Source: an uncultured Bacteroidales bacterium | Lineage (GTDB): Bacteria > Bacteroidota > Bacteroidia > Bacteroidales > Muribaculaceae | Assembly (NCBI GenBank): GCA_902787185.1 | Contig: CADAFP010000002.1 | Span: 62,001-126,000 of the forward strand | DNA: 64,000 bases | Reading direction: 5' to 3' | Part shown: positions 51,457 through 60,106 of the stretch, piece after piece | How the letters are laid out: the number at the start of each line of letters is the position of its first letter | Numbering within the stretch: the stretch's first letter is position 1 | Notes under the pieces: generated by a model | Seen by the model: only the letters and a program-made list of their open reading frames with translations | What the model was told of the DNA's origin: nothing | Databases searched by the model: none | Made by a program: the position numbers and the translations under genes

Positions 51457-53856
51457 ATGTATAGAATCCGTATCCTTTTCATCTTGACGTGTTTAGTGAC
51501 TGCATGTGCCGCTATTGCCAACCCTGTTACTGAACACCAGGCGCGTGCAATCGCCACAAGTTTCCTGGCAAAACAGTTCCCCTCCCCCAAGTTGACTTCA
51601 GGTGCTCCAGCCACGGCTGTAACCCCTGTAACCCGACAAGCGGCGTACTATATCTTCAACGCCGCAGCCAATAGGGGCTTTGTGATTGTTGCAGGCGATG
51701 ACCGTCTCCCCGCTGTGCTGGGCTACAGCGACAGCGGCAGCTATGATGCCGGTGACGTGCCGCCTGCTTTGCAGGAATGGCTGGACGGTTATGCCGCCCA
51801 AGTTGAGGCCATCGCCGCCGGCGCGCAACCTGAGCCGCGCACCGCTTCACGTGCCCCCATCGCGCCGATGTTGCCCGTCCGGTGGGGCCAGGGTATGCCC
51901 TACAGCGTGCTGTTGCCCCACATCGACGGCAGCAGCTACGCGCACGCCTATGTGGGATGTGTGGCCGTGGCGATGGCCCAGATCATGGCCTATTGGCAAT
52001 ATCCCCAACGCCCCACGACGACGATTCCTGGCTACACCTCCAACAGCGGCAAGACCTATCAGGTCGTCATGCCGTCGTTGACGCCCATCGACTTTGATTG
52101 GGAGGGCATGCACGACACCTATTACACCAACGACAGCACCAGCGACGCCTGCCTGGCGGTCGCCAACCTGATGCTGTACAGCACCACGTCGCTTCAGTCC
52201 AATTTCGGCCTGTCATCGACCGGCGGCTATACCCGCAACATTCCCGGCAAGTTAATCACCTACTTCGGCTACAAAAACTCGGCCCACTACATCTATCGCG
52301 AGAACTTCAGCACCCAGTCATGGGAAGACACCATCTACAGCGAGTTGGCGGCAGGGCGTCCCGTGGCCTACGGCGGCAACAAGCAGTCGGCGGGGCACGC
52401 CTTTGTGTGCGACGGCTATGACGGCGAGGGACGTTTCCACATCAACTGGGGATGGGCCGGCAAGAGCAACGGCTACTTTCTCCTAAACCTGCTCAATCCC
52501 AGCGAAGAGGGCATCGGCAGCGCGGCGGGAGCCTACGGCTACGTCAAGGGACAGGGTGCAGCCATCGGCCTGGAACCGAACTATGACGGCATCGAGGGCA
52601 CAGCGGCATTCACCTTCCAGGACCTCACCATCAACCGCAGCAACACGACACGCAGCTCCGCGTCCAGCAACTTCTCGGTAACGGTGTCGGGCAAATTTGT
52701 CAACAACACCAACGTCGCGTCGCAGTTCCGTCAGGGATGGGGATTGTACAGCCTTGACGGTGAACTGGTTGACGTGCTGTTCATGCGCTATTCCTCCAGC
52801 GCCGTGGCTAACGGCCAATACATTTCGGTAAGCAGCAGGACGCTGGACTTCGGCGGTGGCATCACCAGCGGCACCTACCGCATTCTGCCCATCTACTCCA
52901 TCTATCCCGCCGAGGACTATAGGCCCTGCATCGGTTCAGAAGTGAACTACATCGAGGTGACCTTCAACGGCAGCTATTCCTGTTCCATCAAGGGCTACGG
53001 CACTGCTGGCACGACAACCAATTACACCGTGAACAGTTGCACCCTCTCGGGCACTCAGAACCACGGCAAACCCTTGACCATCACGCTGAACGTCACCAAC
53101 ACTGGCGTCACGACCAACAATCTGGTCTATATGTTTGTGTATGGGGAACTTACCGCCATGGCACTTGCCGACATTGCCCTCGGAGAGACGGGCAACCTCG
53201 TGTTTGGCTATACGCCCGATGCGGCGGGGACCAAGGCACTGACGTTCTCGCTCAACGAGAGCGGCACCCCGACCTTGTACAGCAAAAACATCACCATCAA
53301 GACCATGCCCACGGCTAACCTTGACGTGTCATACCGCATCTCCAACATCACCGACGAGAGTGGGCGCGTCATCACCGCCGACCGCTACAGCATCATCGCC
53401 GATATCACCAACAACGGCACGACGGCCTACAACGAGGACTTCTCGGTGCGCCTGTACCGCATCAACAACAACGAGACCAATGTAGGCACCGAACTGCTCA
53501 GCCAGACACAACCGCTCTACCTCCCTGCCGGCGAGTCCACGAGCCTACAATTCGACTTTGACCATGACCTCATCGACGGGTGGAAATACTTCTGCTACCT
53601 CTACTACTACAGCGATGGCGAGACCGTGGGAAAAGGCACCAAGTGGTATTACCTCAACATGACGGATGACACTTTCATCTTGGGCGATGTGGACCGTGAC
53701 GGCAGTGTGGGCATCAACGACGTGACGGCACTCATTGACTATATCCTTAGCCATCAGGGCGACATCGACCTCATGGCAGCGGATGTGACTCAAGACGGTC
53801 AAATCGACATTGCCGACGTGACGACCATCATCGACATGATTCTCGCTAAGGAGTAA
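51457..53856 (+). CDS. C10 (streptopain-like) protease with dockerin-like end
   Basis: A 799-residue secreted cysteine protease. Signal peptide 1-21; a propeptide (about 23-135) like those that inhibit streptopain; the C10 catalytic domain (about 135-370) with YVGCVAVAMAQIM (Cys168), SAGHAFVCDGY (His314) and FHINWGW (Asn/Trp region about 327-333). Next come beta-sandwich modules (about 400-740) and two dockerin-like EF-hands at the end (DVDRDGSVGIND, DVTQDGQIDIAD). It probably degrades host or bacterial proteins after export. No inhibitor gene of the Spi type was recognised beside it. Confidence 0.85.
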   Translation: MYRIRILFILTCLVTACAAIANPVTEHQARAIATSFLAKQFPSPKLTSGAPATAVTPVTRQAAYYIFNAAANRGFVIVAGDDRLPAVLGYSDSGSYDAGDVPPALQEWLDGYAAQVEAIAAGAQPEPRTASRAPIAPMLPVRWGQGMPYSVLLPHIDGSSYAHAYVGCVAVAMAQIMAYWQYPQRPTTTIPGYTSNSGKTYQVVMPSLTPIDFDWEGMHDTYYTNDSTSDACLAVANLMLYSTTSLQSNFGLSSTGGYTRNIPGKLITYFGYKNSAHYIYRENFSTQSWEDTIYSELAAGRPVAYGGNKQSAGHAFVCDGYDGEGRFHINWGWAGKSNGYFLLNLLNPSEEGIGSAAGAYGYVKGQGAAIGLEPNYDGIEGTAAFTFQDLTINRSNTTRSSASSNFSVTVSGKFVNNTNVASQFRQGWGLYSLDGELVDVLFMRYSSSAVANGQYISVSSRTLDFGGGITSGTYRILPIYSIYPAEDYRPCIGSEVNYIEVTFNGSYSCSIKGYGTAGTTTNYTVNSCTLSGTQNHGKPLTITLNVTNTGVTTNNLVYMFVYGELTAMALADIALGETGNLVFGYTPDAAGTKALTFSLNESGTPTLYSKNITIKTMPTANLDVSYRISNITDESGRVITADRYSIIADITNNGTTAYNEDFSVRLYRINNNETNVGTELLSQTQPLYLPAGESTSLQFDFDHDLIDGWKYFCYLYYYSDGETVGKGTKWYYLNMTDDTFILGDVDRDGSVGINDVTALIDYILSHQGDIDLMAADVTQDGQIDIADVTTIIDMILAKE

Positions 53857-53873
53857 TGCCCCACCTTATTACG

Positions 53874-53921
53874 AAAAAGTCGCGTGACCCCGGCCAATGT
53901 GGGGGCCACGCGACTTTTTTT
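53874..53921. terminator. Bidirectional terminator
   Basis: GTCGCGTG (53879-53886) pairs with CACGCGAC (53907-53914), flanked by A-rich and T-rich runs (AAAAAGT and ACTTTTTTT). It lies between two converging genes and would work in both directions. Confidence 0.85.
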
Positions 53922-53947
53922 CGCTACAGACAGTCAAGACCGTTCAA

Positions 53948-56900
53948 CTATCTGACAATCTTGACGGTAGATGTGCTGCCGTCGCTATAGCGCGTCACGA
54001 CGATATTGATGCCCTCAAACGGCCTGTCGCTTTGCATACCCATCACATTGTAGTAACGCACGTCAACAACTTGACGCAGAGCCACAAAGTTCTGAACCGA
54101 AGTGGGCGACGGGCTGTTGGGCAAGTCAAACGGATAAACCATGAAGCTGCCGTCGGGGGCGGTGGGCTTGGGCGACCTCATGCCGGAGGTGCCGCTGGGG
54201 GCACCCGGGTCGAAGGCCGAGCGGGCGATACCGGCATGGAAGGTGTAGGCGGTGTCCTGCAACTCGCTGGGTTTGCCGTAAATCTTGCCCGAGCTGGTGA
54301 GCCTGTTGAAGGTCCAATCCACATAGAAGCTGCCCGACAGGTCAAAGCCGTTGATTCTGGTTCCCTGCTGGTTGTAAACCGTGAAGACGTCTTGGCCATT
54401 ATATCCTTGTCCCATCCAGACACCCATCACATGGGCCACCTCCTGGATTTTGGGATTCATGAAGAACAACAGGGTGTCTTGTACCACCGAGCCCGTTCCG
54501 GGATGCGCTCCGGGGTTGCCGTCGAGGCTGAGGTTAGCCTGGTTGAAGTTGAGCGACATGTAGTGGTTGTACAGGTAGTCGTTGTGCTTGGTCTCGTTGT
54601 TATCCTCACAGTAGCCATAGTAGCCCGTGGCATCGCCATTGAGCTCTGGCATCTGGCTCAACACGATGGTGTAGTTCTCGCCATCACTGTAGTGACCCTT
54701 AACGGTGCCGGCACTGAGTTTGGTATTCACCAGGGCATCGACGTCGACATCGGGGAAGTTGGAGAAGTCGAGTACCACCCAGTTGTTCTGCAGCCACTCA
54801 GAGGTCTGGAACCCGGCATACCTCACATAGTCGCCCTGGGTTTCAGCATTGATGTAGGTGGGATTGATTGAGAGGGCCTCGTCCCTTGCCCACAGCAGTT
54901 TGTACTGCTTCTGCTTCTCGGTGTTGTAATAATCGACAGCCCAGGCGCCAATCAGTTCATCCGAGACGATGACGTCGTTGTCGGGATCGATCTCGTCCTC
55001 AATATAGGCAAGCGGAGTCTCAATGACAGTATAGACGGCGGTGTTGCTCACCTTGATGTAGCCGATGTAGGACTCGCCGTACACGTCATGCCTGATGGGC
55101 TGCTCCAGATAGAAGGAGTCGCCCTGGGTGGGCGTGCCATTGTTCACTATATAAACAAATGTGGCATCGTCCTCGTTCACGTTGTGGTAGTCGGCGATGG
55201 CATGGACGGTGCTCTCCAGGTCGCTGGTGAGCGTCACTTGGGTGCCCACAGGATACTCGCCGCTGGGCGGGTTAATCGTCAGTGACAGAGGGGTTTCCAC
55301 GATGCGCATTTGCGTCATGGCCTTGTTCACATAGATGCGATAGACGCCAGCGGGAATCTTAAAGGCGTTGTTGGGATTGTTGCTGGACAGGGGTATCTCA
55401 GTCATGCCGTCATGCACGCCATAGTTGTTGGACGTGGCGGCGAGACGCTGGCCGTTGAGCAAGCCCCAGTCGCCGGCACCAGCCTGAGCCGTTTGCCAGG
55501 TGATGCCCGTGTCGATGCGTTTCGTGAGGCTGAAGTAGCCGTAGTCCTGATCGGCACCAGCATCATCATTGCCGCCCTTGAAGTAAACGTCAAGGTAATA
55601 CTCCTCGTTGACAGCATCATAATTGAACTTGGGACCTGAAGCAACCCAGCTGGTGCGGCCCATGGCGGTACCCAGCAGGTACAGGTCGGGCTCGGTCTCG
55701 TAGAACTCGGCGCGGATTTTCACATGGGCACCAGGCATCACGAAGTGGTAGTTGTTGCCGTCGGCAGCGACCTCATCGGGGGTGAGCACCGTAGTATCAT
55801 TGGTCGTAAGGTTAATCACGACAACCCGCTTGATGCGATAGCCCCAGTTGGTGCCGGACTTGAACTCGACCGTCTCACCCTCTTGCGACTGGTCTTCCCA
55901 AACACCGTCGGTGATGTTAATATAGCCGCCGTTATTGGGGTCACACTCCTTATAGACATTATAGGATTGGGCCAGCTTATACAGCCACACGCGGGTGTCA
56001 CTGTCGGCCGTGCTCATCACCTTAAACGAGTGGTCGGTGTCGTCATACCTGATGGTGTGGCTCGAGTTGCTGTAATTGTCACCCATGAACCAGCACAGGA
56101 AATTGTAGTTGGTGCCGAAGTACATGAGGCCTCGGGAATAGTCATTGACACTGGTCGTGACGAGCAAGTTGCCCTGGTCGGTGCCTGTGCCGATACGGAT
56201 ATAACCGTTGTTCAAGGTGCTGAGTCGAGCCACACGGCGGGTAACCTGGTTACCACTGCTGGTGTAGGTCGTGTCCTTGGCGCCCAGCATCCTGACCATG
56301 CAGGCATTGCCATCGACTTTGACCTTGGTCTTGGCAGCGTTCATCCACTCGACGATATTGGCCGAGGGGAATGTGGCGTCGTCGGTCTTCTTGAAGCTCA
56401 TGACCTTGTCATGATTCTGGCTCACAATGATATAGGTATCGCCATTAACCACCTGGCTGCGCTGCGTCACCAGCTCAAAGATGTCGCCATCCAGCTTGTC
56501 ATAGGTGATCTCTACCGACCCGAAGCGCACGGGCTTGCCGTCGGCAGTGGTGAACATGAAGGCCGCTGTCTGACCTTCCCACACGCCGTCATAGCCGTTG
56601 TTGGTGACATAATAGTTGCCCAATTGGCCCGGATAGGTGAAGTTGCTCACCAGCGAAATGGTCGTGGGACCCCAGTAGAAGCAGTCCAGATTGTCCTGGG
56701 TGGTGTTATCCACGCAGTGGAACACGACCTTCTTGATGATGTAGTTGGCCGAACGCACCTCAAACGTCTTGGCTCGACGCTCGATAAGGTAGTTGTCGTT
56801 GTCAAGGCCATCGGTAAACGTCATCATGATACCGTCCTTGACGCAATAATAGACGCCCGTACCATCTTGATACAGGCCCTCGCCACGATGGATAGTCACC

Positions 56901-56968
56901 GTGTACTCACTCGCCCAAATCGGAACCGACAGGACAAGCGCCATTAACATGAGTAAAACCTTCTTCAT
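53948..56968 (-). CDS. Large secreted multidomain protein with C-terminal sorting motif
   Basis: A 1006-residue exported protein; no family recognised for most of it. Signal peptide 1-19. Beta-rich throughout; residues about 430-560 contain EPDLYLLGTAMGRTSW followed by a strand pattern like SusE/SusF-type starch-binding modules. The last 40 residues have RYYNVMG, then INIVVTRYSDGSTSTVKIV, matching the end of the secreted protein at 16548-17822. This suggests a common export or anchoring step. It converges on the C10 protease gene across a shared terminator. Long Asn/Gly/Tyr-rich stretches are typical of surface proteins of this group. Confidence 0.55.
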   Translation of the reverse strand: MKKVLLMLMALVLSVPIWASEYTVTIHRGEGLYQDGTGVYYCVKDGIMMTFTDGLDNDNYLIERRAKTFEVRSANYIIKKVVFHCVDNTTQDNLDCFYWGPTTISLVSNFTYPGQLGNYYVTNNGYDGVWEGQTAAFMFTTADGKPVRFGSVEITYDKLDGDIFELVTQRSQVVNGDTYIIVSQNHDKVMSFKKTDDATFPSANIVEWMNAAKTKVKVDGNACMVRMLGAKDTTYTSSGNQVTRRVARLSTLNNGYIRIGTGTDQGNLLVTTSVNDYSRGLMYFGTNYNFLCWFMGDNYSNSSHTIRYDDTDHSFKVMSTADSDTRVWLYKLAQSYNVYKECDPNNGGYINITDGVWEDQSQEGETVEFKSGTNWGYRIKRVVVINLTTNDTTVLTPDEVAADGNNYHFVMPGAHVKIRAEFYETEPDLYLLGTAMGRTSWVASGPKFNYDAVNEEYYLDVYFKGGNDDAGADQDYGYFSLTKRIDTGITWQTAQAGAGDWGLLNGQRLAATSNNYGVHDGMTEIPLSSNNPNNAFKIPAGVYRIYVNKAMTQMRIVETPLSLTINPPSGEYPVGTQVTLTSDLESTVHAIADYHNVNEDDATFVYIVNNGTPTQGDSFYLEQPIRHDVYGESYIGYIKVSNTAVYTVIETPLAYIEDEIDPDNDVIVSDELIGAWAVDYYNTEKQKQYKLLWARDEALSINPTYINAETQGDYVRYAGFQTSEWLQNNWVVLDFSNFPDVDVDALVNTKLSAGTVKGHYSDGENYTIVLSQMPELNGDATGYYGYCEDNNETKHNDYLYNHYMSLNFNQANLSLDGNPGAHPGTGSVVQDTLLFFMNPKIQEVAHVMGVWMGQGYNGQDVFTVYNQQGTRINGFDLSGSFYVDWTFNRLTSSGKIYGKPSELQDTAYTFHAGIARSAFDPGAPSGTSGMRSPKPTAPDGSFMVYPFDLPNSPSPTSVQNFVALRQVVDVRYYNVMGMQSDRPFEGINIVVTRYSDGSTSTVKIVR

Positions 56969-57070
56969 AGGTACAAATTGAATTTTGGTAGGTTCAATTC
57001 ATCCGATTATTCCAATCAAGGGAGAACCTGTTACCCTTAGATTCAATCATTATTGCCACTTTTCAATCTG

Positions 57071-57078
57071 CAAATATA
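57071..57078 (-). promoter_or_regulatory. -7 box of the 1006-residue secreted protein gene (TATATTTG)
   Basis: The minus strand reads TATATTTG, 102 nt before the start at 56968. CAA at 57098-57100 may be the -33. The rest of the gap 56969-57268 holds no gene I can support. Confidence 0.5.
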
Positions 57079-57268
57079 ATGATTGTTTTGTTCTATTCAA
57101 CCGCTAACTATACATTTTTAACTTTTTCTTCAACAAAATGAGGCAAAAATCAAGGGAACATCCATGACAGCGGTCGAGGCTGCCTTGGATTTCCCTTGGT
57201 GTTATCCTTAATGGCTCAATAAAGCGCTCTCGGCGCTTGGGCGTGAGGCCCGGTTAGCGCGTGGTGCG

Positions 57269-57733
57269 TCAAAATTCGGTAAACGATAGCGGCATGGTAT
57301 CCTTGAAACTGTCGAGGATGTAGATTTTTTCCTTGCCGGCGAGAATCAGCTCGATGGGATGGCCGTTTTTCTCAAACTCGAGGAAGGCTTGGCGGCAGAC
57401 GCCGCAGGGCGCCGTGGGCTCCTCGACAAACTCGCCGCGGGTGAACGAGGTGATGGCGACAGCCTTCACGGGCACACCCGGCCATTTGGCACCGGCGGCA
57501 TAGAGCGCCGAGCGCTCGCCGCAGATGCCTGCAAAGGCCGCATTCTCCTGATTAGCACCGATAAACATCTCGCCGTTGTCGAGCAAGAGGGCTGCTCCCA
57601 CCTTGAAGTTGCTATAGGGCGAATAGGAGTTCATCGTGGCCTCGCGAGCCATGTCCACCAATTTTTTTTGCTCCTCGGTGAGCTCTGTATAAGAATAAAT
57701 CCTTACCTTTGTGGTGATTTTCTTTTCATTCAT
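57269..57733 (-). CDS. cdd: Cytidine deaminase
   Basis: A 154-residue zinc enzyme that turns cytidine into uridine in pyrimidine salvage. The first zinc motif reads ICGERSALYAAG (the family usually has CAE; here Ala is Gly and the Cys and Glu are kept). The second is TAPCGVCRQAFLEF, with both zinc cysteines. Length is normal for the small tetrameric type. In several Bacteroidetes cdd lies next to porU-porV; here it is about 16 kb from the nearest PorU-like gene. It diverges from the glucosaminidase gene, and the two start codons overlap in CATG. Confidence 0.9.
   Translation of the reverse strand: MNEKKITTKVRIYSYTELTEEQKKLVDMAREATMNSYSPYSNFKVGAALLLDNGEMFIGANQENAAFAGICGERSALYAAGAKWPGVPVKAVAITSFTRGEFVEEPTAPCGVCRQAFLEFEKNGHPIELILAGKEKIYILDSFKDTMPLSFTEF
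57704..57711 (+). promoter_or_regulatory. -7 box of the glucosaminidase gene (TACCTTTG)
   Basis: TACCTTTG fits the consensus and lies inside the 5' end of cdd. The expected start near 57718 rules out the ATG at 57711 and leaves 57732 as the first usable start. Confidence 0.5.
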
Positions 57734-58496
57734 GTATAACAGAATATTTTGCTACTTGGGACGCAAATTTATAGAAATATTTTCAATCCGCAAGCAAATT
57801 TCGCATTTTTGCTTATTTTTTGCGCTGTTTTGTGCCTTTTCGGCCCCTGCGCAGACCAAACACCAACGATATCTGGACTACATTGAGCGCTACAAGGCGA
57901 TAGCCCTGCAGGGAGAGCGCGAGTATGGCGTTCCGGCCAGCATCACTCTCGCCCAGGGGCTGCTCGAGAGCTACGTGGGGCAGAGCAAGATGGCGCTCGA
58001 GGCCAACAACCACTTTGGCATCAAGGCGTATAACTGGAAGGGCGAGGTCTATGGCCGCAGCGACTCGTTGCGTCAGGTGGGTTACCGCAAGTACGGCAGC
58101 CCCGAGGACTCCTTCATGGACCACGCGCGTTTCCTCCAGGGTCCCCGCTACAGCATCCTCTACCACTTTGACGTGAAGGACTACCGCAGCTGGGCGCAGG
58201 GTCTGCGCGACTGCGGCTATGCCGAGGACGTCAACTATCCCACCAAGCTCATTACCATCATCGAGCAATATGAGCTCTATGCCCTCAACGGCGGCAAGCG
58301 GCTCGACAGCGCCATCATCGTCCATGACAACAGCGATAGCGAAGAGACCACCGACAACGGCCGCTGGCATCACCGCAAGCGCCGCAACCGCTCCCAGGAG
58401 CGCACCACCGTCCAGCAGGAGCAGGCCCCTGAGCGCCAGGAGTCCTACACACCCCTGCTGCAAGGCCGCGTCGCCTCGAGTGCCGACAATGATTGA
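57732..58496 (+). CDS. Glucosaminidase-domain cell-wall hydrolase
   Basis: About 254 residues from the ATG at 57732. The N-terminal hydrophobic segment (FCLFFALFCAFSAPAQ) is a signal peptide that sits about 25 residues in, so the true start may be later (for example the in-frame TTG at 57756). The glucosaminidase domain (about 40-190) has YGVPASITLAQGLLESYVGQSKMA with the catalytic Glu, then NNHFGIKAYNWKG and YRKYGSPEDSFMDHARFL. It cleaves peptidoglycan glycan strands. The last 60 residues are charged and of low complexity. The usual LysM repeats are not seen. Confidence 0.75.
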   Translation: MYNRIFCYLGRKFIEIFSIRKQISHFCLFFALFCAFSAPAQTKHQRYLDYIERYKAIALQGEREYGVPASITLAQGLLESYVGQSKMALEANNHFGIKAYNWKGEVYGRSDSLRQVGYRKYGSPEDSFMDHARFLQGPRYSILYHFDVKDYRSWAQGLRDCGYAEDVNYPTKLITIIEQYELYALNGGKRLDSAIIVHDNSDSEETTDNGRWHHRKRRNRSQERTTVQQEQAPERQESYTPLLQGRVASSADND

Positions 58497-58497
58497 A

Positions 58498-58564
58498 AGC
58501 GGGCTGGCGCCCGCTGATTAGGGATTAGAGATTAGGGATTAGGGATTAGGGATTAGTGAGGGGG
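58498..58564. repeat. Hairpin plus GATTAGG heptad repeat
   Basis: Directly after the glucosaminidase stop, AGCGGGC-TGGC-GCCCGCT forms a 7-bp hairpin (58498-58515). Then GATTAGG-type heptads run to 58556, giving G-tracts at 58521, 58535, 58542, 58549 and 58560 spaced by ATTA. The last four could form a G-quadruplex in the mRNA-sense strand. Confidence 0.65.
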
Positions 58565-58576
58565 TGGGCGCCCAGG

Positions 58577-58609
58577 CTATAGTTTCTATAGCATCTATAG
58601 TTTCTATAG
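58577..58609 (+). repeat. Four CTATAG hexamers at 9-bp period
   Basis: CTATAG occurs at 58577, 58586, 58595 and 58604, each followed by TTT, CAT, TTT, ATG. The unit is palindromic and the period is exactly 9 bp. It lies 32 bp before the -33 element of the kbl promoter, a reasonable place for a regulator binding site. Confidence 0.65.
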
Positions 58610-58640
58610 ATGGGATAGTAAAAAAAAAATCACTTTTTTG

Positions 58641-58672
58641 TTTGGCGCTCCACGCGAGTTGCACTACCTTTG
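58641..58672 (+). promoter_or_regulatory. kbl: kbl promoter (TTTG-N20-TACCTTTG)
   Basis: TTTG at 58641-58644 and TACCTTTG at 58665-58672 fit the consensus with a 20-bp spacer. Transcription would start near 58679, about 48 nt before the ATG at 58727. Confidence 0.7.
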
Positions 58673-58726
58673 TGGCATCTAATTCAACCTTAACGATTAA
58701 TAAACTTTTTAAAAAGAGAAATTATC

Positions 58727-59917
58727 ATGTTTGGAAAATTCCAGGATCATCTCCAGAAGGAGCTCGCCGACATCAAGGCTGCCGGTTTGTACAAGAACGA
58801 ACGCATCATCACCACGCCGCAGCGCGCCGATATCAAGGTGAAGCCCAACGACGAGGTGCTCAACTTCTGTGCCAACAACTATCTGGGCCTCAGTGACAAC
58901 AGCCGCCTGATCAAGGCTGCCACCGACACCATGTCCCACCATGGCTACGGCATGTCATCGGTACGTTTCATCTGCGGTACCAGCGATATCCACAAGGAAC
59001 TTGAGGCTGCCATCGCCGACTATTTCCACACCGAGGACGCCATCCTCTACGGCTCCTGCTTCGACGCCAACGGCGGCCTGTTTGAGGCCCTGCTGACCGA
59101 GGAGGACGCCATCATCAGCGACTCGCTGAACCACGCTTCGATCATCGACGGTGTGCGCCTGTGCAAGGCCAAACGCTACCGCTATGCCAACGCCGACATG
59201 GGCGAGCTCGAGGAGTGCCTCAAGCAGGCCCAGGAGCAGCGCTTCCGCATCATCGCCACCGACGGTGTGTTCTCGATGGACGGCAACGTGGCTCCCATGG
59301 ACAAGATTTGTGACCTGGCCGAGAAGTATGACGCCATGGTCATGGTCGATGAGTCGCACTCGGCAGGTGTCGTAGGCCCCACCGGTCACGGCGTGGCCGA
59401 GCAGTACAACATCTATGGCCGCATCGACGTGTTCACGGGCACCCTGGGCAAGGCCTTCGGTGGTGCCATGGGTGGTTTCACCACTGGCCGCAAAGAGATT
59501 ATCGACATGCTGCGTCAGCGCTCGCGTCCCTACCTGTTCAGCAACAGCATCGCCCCCGGCATCGTGGGTGCCAGCATCGAGATGTTCAAGATGCTCAAAG
59601 AGAGCAACGCCCTGCACGACAAGCTGGTAGATAACGTGAACTACTTCCGCGACAAGATGCTCGCCGCTGGCTTCGACATCAAGCCGACGCAGAGCGCCAT
59701 CTGCGCCGTGATGCTCTACGACGCCAAGCTGTCGCAGGACTTCGCCGCCGAACTGCAGAAGGAAGGCATCTATGTCACCGGCTTCTACTATCCCGTTGTT
59801 CCCAAGGGCCAGGCCCGCATCCGCGTGCAGGTTTCGGCCGGTCACGAGCGTGAGCACCTCGACAAGTGCATCAACGCTTTCATCAAGATCGGCAAACAGA
59901 TGGGAATCATTAAGTAA
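58727..59917 (+). CDS. kbl: Glycine C-acetyltransferase (2-amino-3-ketobutyrate CoA ligase)
   Basis: A 396-residue pyridoxal-phosphate enzyme that splits 2-amino-3-ketobutyrate with CoA into glycine and acetyl-CoA (threonine catabolism). Class II aminotransferase fold: NFCANNYLGLS, FICGTSDIHKELE, ILYGSCFDANGG, VMVDESHSAGVVG (Asp208 and His211), and TGTLGKAFGGAMGG with the PLP-binding Lys242. It matches the E. coli Kbl length (about 398). It starts a single-gene unit with its own promoter; the usual partner threonine dehydrogenase (tdh) is not in the window. Confidence 0.95.
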   Translation: MFGKFQDHLQKELADIKAAGLYKNERIITTPQRADIKVKPNDEVLNFCANNYLGLSDNSRLIKAATDTMSHHGYGMSSVRFICGTSDIHKELEAAIADYFHTEDAILYGSCFDANGGLFEALLTEEDAIISDSLNHASIIDGVRLCKAKRYRYANADMGELEECLKQAQEQRFRIIATDGVFSMDGNVAPMDKICDLAEKYDAMVMVDESHSAGVVGPTGHGVAEQYNIYGRIDVFTGTLGKAFGGAMGGFTTGRKEIIDMLRQRSRPYLFSNSIAPGIVGASIEMFKMLKESNALHDKLVDNVNYFRDKMLAAGFDIKPTQSAICAVMLYDAKLSQDFAAELQKEGIYVTGFYYPVVPKGQARIRVQVSAGHEREHLDKCINAFIKIGKQMGIIK

Positions 59918-60020
59918 TTAGAAATGAGGAATTAGAAATGAGGAATGAACAGTTAACAGCGAGGTGTGACCCACAACTCCTAACTCCTAACTCCTAATTC
60001 CTAACTTCTAACTCCTAACT
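59918..60020. repeat. Purine/pyrimidine inverted repeat array after kbl
   Basis: A left arm of AGGAATTAGAAATG-type units (59918-59950) faces a right arm of CTAACTC/CTAATTC heptads (59974-60020). The arms are imperfectly complementary and would form a long hairpin with mismatches. Same style as the arrays at 48630 and 58515. Confidence 0.65.
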
Positions 60021-60066
60021 AATAAAAAAATAACCGCAATCATTTAAAACCCTGAAAGACCCCACT

Positions 60067-60100
60067 GAAGGTCGCTGGTGGCAACCCATCGGCGACCTTC
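60067..60100 (+). terminator. Hairpin after kbl
   Basis: GAAGGTCGC (60067-60075) pairs perfectly with GCGACCTTC (60092-60100). No T-run follows, so its strength as a terminator is uncertain. Confidence 0.5.
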
Positions 60101-60106
60101 TTCCGT

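Noticed and set aside
57711-57731. Start codon of the glucosaminidase at 57711
   Set aside because: The -7 box ends there, so this ATG would lie upstream of the expected transcript start.
58515-58560. Chromosome end or telomere
   Set aside because: The TTAGGGA units are few, lie between ordinary genes and are followed by more sequence.
59918-60020. Possible CRISPR array
   Set aside because: The units are 7 bp and degenerate, there are no unique spacers, and no cas gene is in the window.
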